Under the pieces are notes generated by a model. That model worked only from the letters and a program-made list of their open reading frames with translations, searched no databases and had not been told where the DNA came from. From assembly GCA_001725415.1 (NCBI GenBank), contig MEGH01000025.1, positions 1-58,263 on the forward strand: a DNA stretch of 58,263 bases. The letters run 5' to 3'. Origin of the DNA: Pseudonocardia sp. SCN 73-27 (lineage in GTDB: Bacteria > Actinomycetota > Actinomycetes > Mycobacteriales > Pseudonocardiaceae). Both the position numbers and the translations under genes were made by a program. Positions 9,379-20,642 of this stretch are shown here, in pieces (positions within the stretch are counted from its first letter, which is position 1; each line of letters opens with the position of its first letter).

Positions 9379-9729
9379 ATGGGTAACAAGCACATCGTGC
9401 GGTTCGAGCCGGTGGGCATCGAGATCGAGGTCGACGAGGACCAGAACATCCTTCGTGCCGCCGCCGAGCAGGGCGTCCAGCTCATGCACGGCTGCAAGGA
9501 AGGTCAGTGCGCCGCCTGCAAGTCCTTCGTGCTCGAGGGTGAGGACATCGACTACGACTCGTACTCGACGTTCGCGCTCCCGGACTACGAGAAGGAGGAG
9601 GGCCAGACCCTCCTGTGCAGGGCCCACGCGTACGAGGATCTGGTGATCGAGCTCCTCAACTACGACGAGGAGATCATCCGCAGCGGGCTGCCGCTGAAGA
9701 AGGGTGTCGCGGAGGTGGTCTCCAACTAG
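9379..9729 (+). CDS. mimB: Monooxygenase reductase, N-terminal [2Fe-2S] domain, ended by an in-frame TAG
   Basis: First half of the NADH:hydroxylase reductase. The 116 residues form a plant-type ferredoxin domain with the cluster cysteines C39, C44, C47 (CKEGQCAAC) and C80 (TLLC). The frame stops at TAG 9727-9729, right after GVAEVVSN. Reading on in the same frame gives AVTHDMRHLVLKL and the complete FAD/NAD domain, so intact mimB would be about 351 residues, the normal family size. One base change (for example GAG to TAG) explains the break. ATG 9379 is the expected start; GGTAAAGGAAG precedes it. As annotated the product could be a free ferredoxin-like protein. See the entry for 9745-10434. 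Confidence 0.85.
   Translation: MGNKHIVRFEPVGIEIEVDEDQNILRAAAEQGVQLMHGCKEGQCAACKSFVLEGEDIDYDSYSTFALPDYEKEEGQTLLCRAHAYEDLVIELLNYDEEIIRSGLPLKKGVAEVVSN
9727..9729 (+). other. In-frame amber codon splitting mimB
   Basis: TAG sits at the domain boundary of mimB, with no frameshift: ATG 9745 is 366 nt (122 codons) from ATG 9379. Homologous reductases read through this position with a sense codon; Glu is my recollection of the family, not a check. The operon shows no other damage. Confidence 0.85.
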
Positions 9730-9744
9730 GCCGTCACCCACGAC

Positions 9745-10434
9745 ATGCGGCATCTCGTGCTCAAGCTCCTCGAGCCCGAGGAGATCAAGTTCTTCCCGGG
9801 TCAGTATCTCGACATCATGGTGCCCGGCACCGAGGAGAGCCGCTCGTTCTCCATGGCCAACGTTCCGGGCCGCGAGGGACACTTCGAGTTCGTCATCAAG
9901 ATCTATCCCGACGGACTGTTCTCGGAGTTCCTCGCAGAAAAGGTCTCGGTCGGCGACCGGCTCGACGTCGAGGGTCCTTTCGGGACCTTCACGTTGCGCG
10001 AAAGCCGCTCCTCGCCGCTGATCTTCGTCGGTGGCGGGGCGGGGCTGGCTCCGGTTCTGGGTCTGCTGCGTTCGATGGCGGACCGTGGGGTCGAGCGTGA
10101 GGCCGTCTTCTACTACGGGGCCCGTGGGCAGCGGGACCTGTGTTTCGAGAAGGAACTGCGGGAGCTCGAGGAGCGAATCCCGAACTTCCGGTACGTCCCA
10201 GCCCTGTCGGAGCCGGCGGACGGCGACGACTGGGGCGGCGAGGTCGGGCTGATCACCGACGTGGTGAAGCGGCTCGAGTCGAGCCTGTCCGGGCGGGACG
10301 CCTATGTCTGTGGACCGCCGCCGATGGTGGACGCGGCGATCCCGGTGCTCGAGGCACTCGGCGTGCCCGAGCAGAACATCTTCTACGACAAGTTCACCAC
10401 CACCGGTGAACAAGGAGGCGAGGACGGCCAATGA
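9745..10434 (+). CDS. mimB: Monooxygenase reductase, C-terminal FAD/NADH domain (second half of mimB)
   Basis: FAD- and NADH-binding half of the hydroxylase reductase, 229 residues from ATG 9745. It shows the FAD motif RSFSMAN, the NAD-binding GGGAGLAPVLGLL, YVCGPPPMVDAA and the C-terminal NIFYDKF. It is in frame with the ferredoxin half, 15 nt beyond the TAG. No good ribosome-binding site lies at a proper distance; GGAGG at 9711 is about 28 nt away, so translation would need re-initiation after the TAG or readthrough. Starting at this ATG also removes part of the first beta-strand of the FAD domain. The stop overlaps the mimC start (ATGA). If nothing restores it, the monooxygenase lacks its electron supply unless another reductase substitutes. 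Confidence 0.8.
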   Translation: MRHLVLKLLEPEEIKFFPGQYLDIMVPGTEESRSFSMANVPGREGHFEFVIKIYPDGLFSEFLAEKVSVGDRLDVEGPFGTFTLRESRSSPLIFVGGGAGLAPVLGLLRSMADRGVEREAVFYYGARGQRDLCFEKELRELEERIPNFRYVPALSEPADGDDWGGEVGLITDVVKRLESSLSGRDAYVCGPPPMVDAAIPVLEALGVPEQNIFYDKFTTTGEQGGEDGQ

Positions 10435-11614
10435 CGACCACTCAACGTCCGGAACGCAGCGTTCCGAAGCCTACTTTCACCGACGCCGAGGCCGGCGCCC
10501 AGGAATTCCCCGACTCCAGCGCGAGCGCACGTCGCTACAACTACTACAAGCCTGCCAAGCGCAAGCAGACGCACTACGAGGACGTCACCGTCGACGTCCA
10601 GCCGGACCCGCGGCACTACCTCTCCCAGGGGTGGATCTACGGGTTCGCCGACGGCTCCCGCGGCTACCCGCTCACCTGGACGAAGCTCAAGGCCTGGGGC
10701 GTCGACGAGCCGGAGCCGGAGCGCGGCATCGGCTCCGGCGGGCGTCACGTCGCGGACTGGCCGGCCCACGGCTGGCACGAGTTCCGTGACCCCAACGAAG
10801 AATGGGAGATGACGTTCTACCGCTACAACGCGAACGTCGTCCGCCAGGTCAACCAGAACATCGAGAACGCCCGGGTCGCGAAGGCCTTCGACCAGTGGAC
10901 CCCCAACTGGGTCCAGTTCGTCGAGCGCAACGTCGGTGCGTGGATGCACGTCGAGCACATCCTCGGTCTGTACGTGTTCGCCGCGTGCAACCGGTCCGCG
11001 CCCACGAACATGCACAACACCGCCATCGCGGTGAACAGCATGCACAAGATCCGGTTCGCCCAGGACCTGGCGCTGTACAACCTCACGCTGTCGGAGGAGG
11101 TCGAGGGCTTCGACGGCACCGCGCACCTCGACGCCTGGAACAACGACGAGGTGTGGCAGGGCGTCCGCAAGGTGACCGAGGCCCTCACGGCCGTCGACGA
11201 CGACTGGGGCGAGATGATGTTCGCCGCGAACGTCGTCTTCGAGCCGCTGATCGGCGAGCTGTTCCGGTCGAACCTCGTGATGCAGGCGGCCGCCGGCAAC
11301 GGCGACTTCGTCACCCCGACCGTGATGGGCGCGGCGGAGTACGACTACGCCCAGCGCGACCTGCGCTGGACGCAGGCCTGCTTCGGTCCGCTCACCCAGG
11401 ACCGCGAGTTCGCCGACCACAACAAGCAGCTCATGCAGGGATGGCTGTCGCACTGGGTGCCGCAGGCGCTCGAGGCGGCTCGCACCCTGCAGCCGATCTG
11501 GTCGCTGCCCGACGCCAAGCCCCCGCGTTTCGAGGACAGCCTCGACCGCGCCAAGAACCGGTTCGCCGGAATCGTCTCCGATCTCGGACTGGAAGCCCCG
11601 AAGGAGCTGAACCT

Positions 11615-11618
<4 letters not shown>
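10431..11618 (+). CDS. mimC: Diiron monooxygenase, small hydroxylase subunit
   Basis: Beta subunit that pairs with MimA in the hydroxylase. It is a ferritin-like fold that has lost the iron ligands. The 395 residues fit MimC/PrmC. Typical segments are SARRYNYYKPAKRKQTHYEDVT near the N-terminus, QGWIYGFADGSRGYP, and the helix around VERNVGAWMHVEHILGLY. The ATG overlaps the mimB stop, and its own TGA overlaps mimD GTG, so B-C-D are translationally coupled. No damage is visible, which argues that the mimB stop is recent or tolerated. Confidence 0.95.
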
Positions 11619-13808
<2,190 letters not shown>

Positions 13809-13815
13809 CCCGCCG

Positions 13816-13852
13816 CGTCCCGCCCCGGTCTCACGAGGACCGGGGCGGGACG
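13816..13852 (+). terminator. Strong hairpin after groEL
   Basis: Fifteen paired bases, CGTCCCGCCCCGGTC with its complement, around TCACGAG, followed by ACTTTCG. Best candidate for the end of the mim operon transcript. Confidence 0.75.
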
Positions 13853-13937
13853 ACTTTCGCGGGGCGACGAGTGCGGGCCCGGTGGCGGGCGACCGAGGAC
13901 GCGGCATCGGGCATCGACCGGCCGGGAGGAGACCACG

Positions 13938-15080
13938 ATGTACCGCAGCGCGACCGCCGACTTCGTGGTCGTCGACGCCCAGGTGCACGCGTGGGACGGC
14001 AGCCCGTCGAACCAGGCGGGTCCGTCCGGGGAGGCCTACGTCGCCGAGCTGTACCGGCGCCACCGCCTGCTCGACCGCCAGCCCAACGCCGTCGACGCCG
14101 ACGAGTTCGCCCGCGTCACCGGGGAGGGCCTGCGTTCCGACGTCATCGGCGGCCACGTCGACCGGGCCGTGCTCCAGCCGCTGACCCTCGACGACCTGTT
14201 CGTCCTCGGGTTCAGCCCGACCGCCTGGCACGCCGAGCTCGCCGAAGAGCTGCCCGGCCGCTTCGTCCTCGCAGGCGAGGTCGACCCGGCACTGGGATCG
14301 GCGGGCGCACGCGGCCTCGCCGCCCGAGTCCGCAACGCCGACCTCCGCGGCCTGCACCTCGCCCCCGTGCACCGTCCCGGCGCCCGGATCCCCTTGGGGG
14401 AGCCGTGGTTGCGCCGGGTCCTGGCGCGGGCCGAGCAGTCGGGCGCGGCCGTCGTCCACCTCGGGGTCGGGCCGTCGACACCCTCGTGGCCGGGGGTGCC
14501 CGGATGGGCGATCCCGCGACGTGCCGACGTCGCCGCCGCGGCCGCCCGCCCCCGCCGCTGGCCCGACTGGGCCCACCCCGTCCGCGCCGGGTCGGCGCTG
14601 CCGGTGCGGTCGCCCGACCGCTCCGCAGGCCAGGGCGGGTTCGACCCGACGCAGCTGCGCGACCTCGCCGCCGCGCTGCCGCGCGTGCAGTTCGTCCTCG
14701 GCGCGGCCTGCATGCCGACGGCGAGCCTCTGCCGGCTCGCCCGGCTGCCCAACGTGCACGTCCTGCTCACCGAGCTGCTCGCCGGGCTGCGGCTGCACCG
14801 CGTCGACGCCGCCCGCGCATTCGGCGCGCTCCTGGAGGCGTTCGGCGTGCACCGCATGCTCTTCGGCAGCGGCTACCCTCTGATCCGGCCCGCCCGGCTG
14901 GTGCGTGAGCTCGTCGAGTTCCGGTTCCCCGACGAGCTGTGCGGCCGCTACGCCGACCTCGACGACATGGGCCGTCAGGCCATTCTCGGCGGCAATGCCG
15001 CCCGGCTCTACCGCATCCCGTTGCCCGCCGGTGCCGTTCCCGCGGTCCCGGCCGCGCTGCGCCCCGGCGCCGGCTCCTGA
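13938..15080 (+). CDS. Amidohydrolase-2-like protein of the mim locus, metal site degenerate
   Basis: TIM-barrel protein of the amidohydrolase_2 type, 380 aa, of the kind found in mycobacterial mim loci; its role there is unknown. The N-terminal metal motif, normally DxHxH, reads VVDAQVHAW (D13, Q15, H17), so one His is Gln. Near the C-terminus the usual GSD(Y/W)P is LFGSGYPLI, so the metal-ligand Asp is Gly. It may be a non-catalytic or differently metallated member. GGGAGGAGACC precedes ATG 13938. It lies after the groEL terminator, so it needs readthrough or its own promoter. Family assignment is moderately firm; catalytic activity is doubtful. Confidence 0.75.
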   Translation: MYRSATADFVVVDAQVHAWDGSPSNQAGPSGEAYVAELYRRHRLLDRQPNAVDADEFARVTGEGLRSDVIGGHVDRAVLQPLTLDDLFVLGFSPTAWHAELAEELPGRFVLAGEVDPALGSAGARGLAARVRNADLRGLHLAPVHRPGARIPLGEPWLRRVLARAEQSGAAVVHLGVGPSTPSWPGVPGWAIPRRADVAAAAARPRRWPDWAHPVRAGSALPVRSPDRSAGQGGFDPTQLRDLAAALPRVQFVLGAACMPTASLCRLARLPNVHVLLTELLAGLRLHRVDAARAFGALLEAFGVHRMLFGSGYPLIRPARLVRELVEFRFPDELCGRYADLDDMGRQAILGGNAARLYRIPLPAGAVPAVPAALRPGAGS

Positions 15081-15092
15081 CGGGTTTCTCCC

Positions 15093-15114
15093 GATGGGAC
15101 GTGTACGTCCCGTC
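15093..15114. terminator. Short dyad after the amidohydrolase gene
   Basis: GATGGGACGT and ACGTCCCGTC (one G-U) around GT. It could terminate the upstream gene or bind a regulator of the downstream symporter. Confidence 0.4.
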
Positions 15115-15263
15115 CGAACGGGGTAGCCCGACCGAGGCGCCGCTCGGCCGAGTGGCGCCCGGCCGTCGACCAGGCCCGGCCCGCGCGCAGTGGGGACCGG
15201 GACTGCTCCCGGTTGCAGGTGACGGTCGCCGGCCCCACGGCGGCGACTCTCGGGAGGTACGGC

Positions 15264-16613
15264 ATGACCACGACCGGCGCCGAACAGCGGCAGGACGGTC
15301 CCGAACACAGCGAGGTACCGGAGTCGACCGTCCGCAAGGCGGTCGGCGCGGCGGCGATGGGCAACCTCGTCGAATGGTTCGACTACGGCATCTACAGCTA
15401 CGTGACCGTGTACATCGCGGCGAGCATCCTCGGCGGTGAGAGCAGCTCCAACGTCGGTCTGGTTCTGGCTCTTTTCGCGGTCGCGTACCTGGTCAGACCG
15501 TTCGGTGGGATCGTTCTCGGACCCCTCGGCGACCGCATCGGCCGCAAGAAGGTCCTGGCGATGACGATCGTCACGATGTCCGGCGCGAGCTTCCTGCTCG
15601 GCTGTCTGCCGACGTTCTCCGTCGCCGGCTGGGGCGCGCCCGTCCTGCTGATCCTGATCCGGCTGGTCCAGGGCTTTGCGACCGGCGGCGAGTACGGCGG
15701 CGCGGCCGCGTTCATCGCCGAGTACGCCCCCGACAAGAAACGCGGCTTCTACTGCAGCTTCCTCGAGTTCGGCACGACCGGCGGGTTCGTCCTCGCCGCG
15801 GGCATGGTCACGATCCTCGAGGTCACGCTGTCGGACGCCGCCATGCACGCCTGGGGCTGGCGCATCCCGTTCCTCATCGCCGGCCCGCTCGGCCTGATCG
15901 GTCTGTGGCTGCGGTCGAAGCTGGAGGACACCCCGGCGTTCAAGGCGCTGGAGGACAAGGCCGAGGTCTCCGACTCGCCGCTCAAGGACGTCCTCACCAA
16001 GCACTGGCGCCCGATCCTCGTCTGCATCGGCCTCGTGCTGTTCTACAACGTCGCCGTCTACACGGTGCTGTTCTACATGCCCACCTACCTGCAGACGACG
16101 CTCAAGCTCGAGGCGACGCCCGCCCTGCTCTACGTGCTCGGCATGATGCTGGTGATCATGTTCGTGATCATCCCCGTCGGTGCTCTGTCCGACCGGATCG
16201 GCCGGAAGCCGCTGATCGTGACGTCGTGCATCGGGTTCATCGTGCTGTCCTACCCGGCGTTCCTGCTGCTGGACTCGTCGACGGTGTGGGGCACGGTCCT
16301 CGGCCTCGTGATCCTGGCGTTGCTGCTGGTCATGCTGCTCGGCACGATGTCGGCCACGCTGCCCGCACTGTTCGACACCGAGGTGCGCTACGGCGGCTTC
16401 TCCATCGGCTACAACATCTCGACGTCGATCTTCGGTGGCACGGCGCCCGCGATCCTGGCCTGGCTCGTGACCGCGACGGGGAACAACGCCTTCCCCGGTG
16501 TCTACCTCGCGGTGGCGTCGCTGATCTCGCTGGTGGCGGTCGTCGTCGTCAAGGAGAGCGCGCGCAAGCCGCTGCCCGGCGCCGTCCAGACCTCCGTGTC
16601 GTCGGCCGCCTGA
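15264..16613 (+). CDS. MHS-family metabolite:H+ symporter (MFS)
   Basis: Twelve-helix secondary transporter, 449 aa, of the metabolite:proton symporter branch (ProP, KgtP, ShiA relatives). Diagnostic are GNLVEWFDYGIYSY at the first helix, DRIGRKKVLAMTI in loop 2-3, FATGGEYGGAAAF in helix 5 and SDRIGRKPLI in loop 8-9. ATG 15264 follows GGGAGG at 7 nt; an upstream in-frame extension is ignored. Being next to the mim genes it may import a co-metabolised carboxylate, but substrate class cannot be derived from sequence. Its 3' end overlaps the convergent gene 16502-17272 by 112 nt. Confidence 0.88.
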   Translation: MTTTGAEQRQDGPEHSEVPESTVRKAVGAAAMGNLVEWFDYGIYSYVTVYIAASILGGESSSNVGLVLALFAVAYLVRPFGGIVLGPLGDRIGRKKVLAMTIVTMSGASFLLGCLPTFSVAGWGAPVLLILIRLVQGFATGGEYGGAAAFIAEYAPDKKRGFYCSFLEFGTTGGFVLAAGMVTILEVTLSDAAMHAWGWRIPFLIAGPLGLIGLWLRSKLEDTPAFKALEDKAEVSDSPLKDVLTKHWRPILVCIGLVLFYNVAVYTVLFYMPTYLQTTLKLEATPALLYVLGMMLVIMFVIIPVGALSDRIGRKPLIVTSCIGFIVLSYPAFLLLDSSTVWGTVLGLVILALLLVMLLGTMSATLPALFDTEVRYGGFSIGYNISTSIFGGTAPAILAWLVTATGNNAFPGVYLAVASLISLVAVVVVKESARKPLPGAVQTSVSSAA

Positions 16614-17272
16614 CGACCCTGCTCACGAGGAGCGTGCGCCTCGCCCACGAGGGTGCGGGCCACCTCCTGGGGGACGTCGGCGCAACGCACCATCGCGCCG
16701 TCGACGAGCAGCGGATGACGGGCCGGCGCGTTGCCCACGTAGGCGTGGACGTCGGGCAGGAGCGTGCCGTCGTCGGTGCGCACCTCGCCGGTCCGCATCC
16801 GGGCCAGCCGGTAGCGGCCGTCACCGTCGGGCGATGCGCCCTCGCACGCGTTCAGCACCGCGACCTGTTCGGGCGTCGCCAGCCACACCGCGTGCTCCTC
16901 GACGACGCCGGGTACGGCGGCCAGCACCGCGGGTCGCGCCCCGTCGCGCGTGCGCAGGCCGTACGCCCACACCGCGGCCAGCCCGCTCGTGCGCACCCGT
17001 AGCACGACGACCGGCTCCGGGCCCAGCCCCAGGAACTCCCGCAGCCACGTGATCTTCGACGGGTTGCGGTTCGACCCGTAGGACAGCACCGCCAGCCGTG
17101 CCGACGACGGCGCCGCACCCCGGGCCGCGAGCCAGTCGTCGAGCGGCTCGCCCGCCACCAGGCCCGCGACCAGCGGCAACCCCGTCCGGTCGACGTGCAC
17201 GAACGACGTCGGCGGGACCGCCCCGGGATAAGGATCGGCGGGAAATCTCTCGTCCGCGTACGGCCCCTCCAC
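16502..17272 (-). CDS. Gamma-glutamylcyclotransferase-like protein
   Basis: 256 residues from GTG 17272. SYGSNRNPSKI in the N-terminal third resembles the YGSN loop of the GGCT/AIG2 fold, which cyclises gamma-glutamyl amines; a catalytic Glu is plausible in VEEHAVWLA but not proven. The frame has clear protein-like composition (SFVHVDRTGLPLVAGL, PLLVDGAMVRCADVP). It extends 112 nt into the 3' end of the convergent symporter, where its last 37 codons are antisense; the functional domain probably ends before that. The start is chosen so that it does not enter mtnA; it is divergent from mtnA with 23 bp between them. Confidence 0.65.
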   Translation of the reverse strand: MEGPYADERFPADPYPGAVPPTSFVHVDRTGLPLVAGLVAGEPLDDWLAARGAAPSSARLAVLSYGSNRNPSKITWLREFLGLGPEPVVVLRVRTSGLAAVWAYGLRTRDGARPAVLAAVPGVVEEHAVWLATPEQVAVLNACEGASPDGDGRYRLARMRTGEVRTDDGTLLPDVHAYVGNAPARHPLLVDGAMVRCADVPQEVARTLVGEAHAPREQGRQAADDTEVWTAPGSGLRALSLTTTTATSEISDATAR

Positions 17273-17295
17273 CAGGGCGAGCCTAGAGTGGGCCG

Positions 17296-18260
<965 letters not shown>

Positions 18261-18264
<4 letters not shown>

Positions 18265-19454
18265 GGACGGGCCTGCAGAGCGTCACCTTCTGGCTGCTGC
18301 TCGTCGCGACGGTCCTCGCGTTCGGCGGCTACTCGCTGCTGCTGCCGATCGTCCCGCTGTGGGTGACCGAGGGCGGCGCGGGCCCGTTCGGCGCCGGCGT
18401 CACGACCGGTGTGCTGATGGCCGTCACCGTCGCGACCCAGTTCGCCGTGCCGTGGATGCTGCGCCGGATCGGGCACCGCTGGGTGCTGGTCATCGGCATG
18501 GTGTGCATGGGGGCTCCGGCGCCGCTGCTCGCGCTGTCGTCGGAGCTGGCCCCGGTGCTCGCCGTGACGACGGTGCGCGGCATCGGGTTCGGCATGGTCA
18601 CCGTTGCGGGCAGCGCGCTCGTCGCCGAGCTCCTCGACCCCGCCGAGCACAGCCGTGGCGCGAGCCGGTTCGGGCTGGCCGTCGGGCTGCCCCTGCTGGT
18701 CCTGCTGCCGACCGGGGTCGCCGTCGTCGAGTGGATCGGGTTCACCGCGGTGTTCCTCGGGGGCATGATCCCGCTGCTCGGCGCCGTGCTGATGCTGTTC
18801 ATGCGGATCGACCGTCCCTCCGCGGCCGGGCCGGTCACCGTCGACGACCCCGACGCCGCGACGGCCGGCATCGTCGCCACCGGGTCCGGGACGGTGCCCG
18901 AGTCGCCGGGGCGGCGCGGGGAGCTCGGCCCGCTGCTCGCGATGCTCGCCTGCGCCACCGCCCAGGGCGGCCTCATCACGTTCCTGCCGGTCACCGGCAC
19001 CGCGGCGGCCGCGACGGTGGCGCTGTTCGCGACCGCCGCAGGAAGCCTGGTCGGACGGCTCCTGACCGGCGAGCTGGTGGCCCGTCGCGACCTCGGGGGC
19101 CGGCTGCTCGTCCCCGGCGTGCTGATCGGAGCGGCCGGGATGGCCGCCGAGGTGCTCGCGTCGCTGCTCACGTCCGGTGGTGCGATGGTGCTCGTCGCCG
19201 GGGCGCTGCTCGTCGGCTTCGGGTTCGGCATGGTGCAGAACGACTCGCTCGTGACGCTGTTCGCCATCGGCGGGCCGGCGCGGTACGGGCGGGCGAGCGC
19301 ACTGTGGAACGCCGCCTTCGACTCCGGGTTCGGTGTCGGGGCCGTCGGCCTGGGTGCGGTCGCCGGCCCGTTCGGCTTCGCCGCCGCCTACGGCGCCGGT
19401 GCGGCGTTCCTGCTGCTCGTCGCGCCGTTCACGCGGAAACCGGCCCGAACATGA
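18261..19454 (+). CDS. MFS transporter coupled to mtnA
   Basis: 397 residues with about 12 hydrophobic helices, starting at GTG 18261 within the mtnA stop. The first helix region is FWLLLVATVLAFGGYSLLLP, and the two halves are separated by a hydrophilic loop at about residues 185-215. No strong family signature beyond MFS is visible; the RRIGHRWVLVIG loop replaces the usual DRxGRR. Coupling to mtnA suggests export of a pentose-like or sulfur salvage by-product, but this is a guess. Confidence 0.8.
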
Positions 19455-19474
19455 CGGTTCGAGAACGAACGGTC
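19453..19474 (+). terminator. Weak hairpin at the end of the MFS gene
   Basis: GACGGTTCG pairs with CGAACGGTC (one mismatch) around AGAA; it overlaps the stop codon. Confidence 0.35.
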
Positions 19475-19552
19475 CTCTCGGGTGTCGCTTGACAGGGTGG
19501 ATGACCGTTCCTGAAGCCTCCACCAGGGCCTTTCCGTTCGTACCGTGATCGT

Positions 19553-19915
19553 GTGACCCCACGTGACCTGGCTTCGGCGCTCGCCGCCCGGCTCGACGAC
19601 GTCGTTCCCGCCGGGCTGCACGTGCGCGCCGACGGCGCGCGGGTCGTGGTGCTGCGCGGCGACGCCGTCATCGGCGGATCGGCCGCACCCCGGCTTCTCG
19701 ACGGCGACCCCGGCGACCGGCAGGTGGCCACGGCCGCATACGCGACGATCAACGCCGTCCAGGAGGTCGTGGCGCACAGCGTCGCCTCGCCCTGGCCGGC
19801 GCGCTCCGGCGCCCGTCCCGTCCCGCAGGCGCGGCTCGACGGCCGCATCCTGCGCGCCTGGTACGGCCCGACCGAGCGCCCGGTCCTGGCCCTCGACCCC
19901 GTCCCGGTGCGCTGA
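19553..19915 (+). CDS. Small protein of unknown function
   Basis: 120 residues from GTG 19553. I do not recognise a family. It has no membrane segment and no Cys. The N-terminal half (MTPRDLASALAARLD; GLHVRADGARVVVL) looks like an alpha-beta domain with a short helix and strands; the C-terminus is Pro/Arg-rich. Codon use is typical for the genome. It stands alone between the MFS gene and a long palindrome that separates it from the convergent MBL gene. Confidence 0.6.
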   Translation: MTPRDLASALAARLDDVVPAGLHVRADGARVVVLRGDAVIGGSAAPRLLDGDPGDRQVATAAYATINAVQEVVAHSVASPWPARSGARPVPQARLDGRILRAWYGPTERPVLALDPVPVR

Positions 19916-19964
19916 TCCGGCATTCGGTCGGGGCGCGACGGGCCTCGCGGGCGCCAGAGCCTGG

Positions 19965-20000
19965 GAGTGGCAATGGTCGCTGCAGCGACCATTGCCACTC
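19965..20000. terminator. Family-1 palindrome between convergent genes (36 bp, perfect)
   Basis: GAGTGGCAATGGTCGCTG (19965-19982) is followed directly by its exact complement. It sits between the stops at 19915 and 20007 and would fold on both strands: a bidirectional terminator. It is related to the elements at 39197 and 58152. Confidence 0.75.
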
Positions 20001-20006
20001 ACGAGG

Positions 20007-20642
20007 TCAGTGACCCCGCCTGATCCACTCCTCGAGGTGGGGCAGCTCGGCGCCGATCGTGGTCGAGTCGCCGTGGCCCGTGCGGACCACCGTGTCGCCG
20101 GGCAGCGTGAGCAGCCGGTCGCGGATCGAGTCGATGATCGTGTCGAACGACGAGTACGACCGCCCCGTCGCGCCGGGTCCACCGTTGAACAGGGTGTCAC
20201 CGGTGAACAGCGTGCCCAGGTCCTCGGCGTAGAGGCAGGTCGAGCCGGGGGAGTGACCCGGCGTCGTGATGGCCCGCAGCCTCACCCCACCCGCCTCGAT
20301 GACGTCGCCGTCGCGCAGCTCACGGTCGGGCTTGCGGTCGGGCCAGGTCATCTCCCACAGCGGCGCCTCGGCCGCGGCCAGCAGGATCGGCGCGTCGAAG
20401 CGGTCCGACAGCTGGGGCGCCTGGTTGACGTGGTCGTCGTGGGCGTGCGTGCACACCACGGCGACGACGCGGCGGCCCGCGACGGCCTCGGCGATCTTCT
20501 CCAGGTCGTGGGCGGCGTCGACGACGACGACCTCGTTCTCGTCACCGACGACCCAGACGTTGTTGTCGACCTCCCAGGTGCCCCCGTCGAGGGAGAACGT
20601 GCCGGAGGTGACGACGTGGTCGACGGGGCCCGAGGGCGGCAT
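20007..20642 (-). CDS. MBL-fold hydrolase partner of MscR (Rv2260-like)
   Basis: Metallo-beta-lactamase-fold hydrolase, 211 aa, with THAHDDHVNQ, TTPGHSPGST, GDTLFNGG and TGHGDST, which make up the binuclear metal site. It is encoded directly after mscR with TGATG overlap, the same pairing as Rv2259-Rv2260 in M. tuberculosis. Expected to hydrolyse the S-formyl-mycothiol (or a related thioester) made by MscR, like a glyoxalase II; this role is inference from neighbourhood and fold. A family-1 palindrome ends the transcript. Confidence 0.88.
   Translation of the reverse strand: MPPSGPVDHVVTSGTFSLDGGTWEVDNNVWVVGDENEVVVVDAAHDLEKIAEAVAGRRVVAVVCTHAHDDHVNQAPQLSDRFDAPILLAAAEAPLWEMTWPDRKPDRELRDGDVIEAGGVRLRAITTPGHSPGSTCLYAEDLGTLFTGDTLFNGGPGATGRSYSSFDTIIDSIRDRLLTLPGDTVVRTGHGDSTTIGAELPHLEEWIRRGH

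Noticed and set aside
9727-9729. Pyrrolysine insertion at the TAG
   Set aside because: No pyl genes in the window and no known link of these reductases to pyrrolysine; ordinary nonsense change or error is simpler. Not strictly excluded.
10802-11614. 5' extension fused to mimD
   Set aside because: Arg/Pro-rich out-of-frame reading of mimC; mimD has a proper GTG and ribosome-binding site at 11615.
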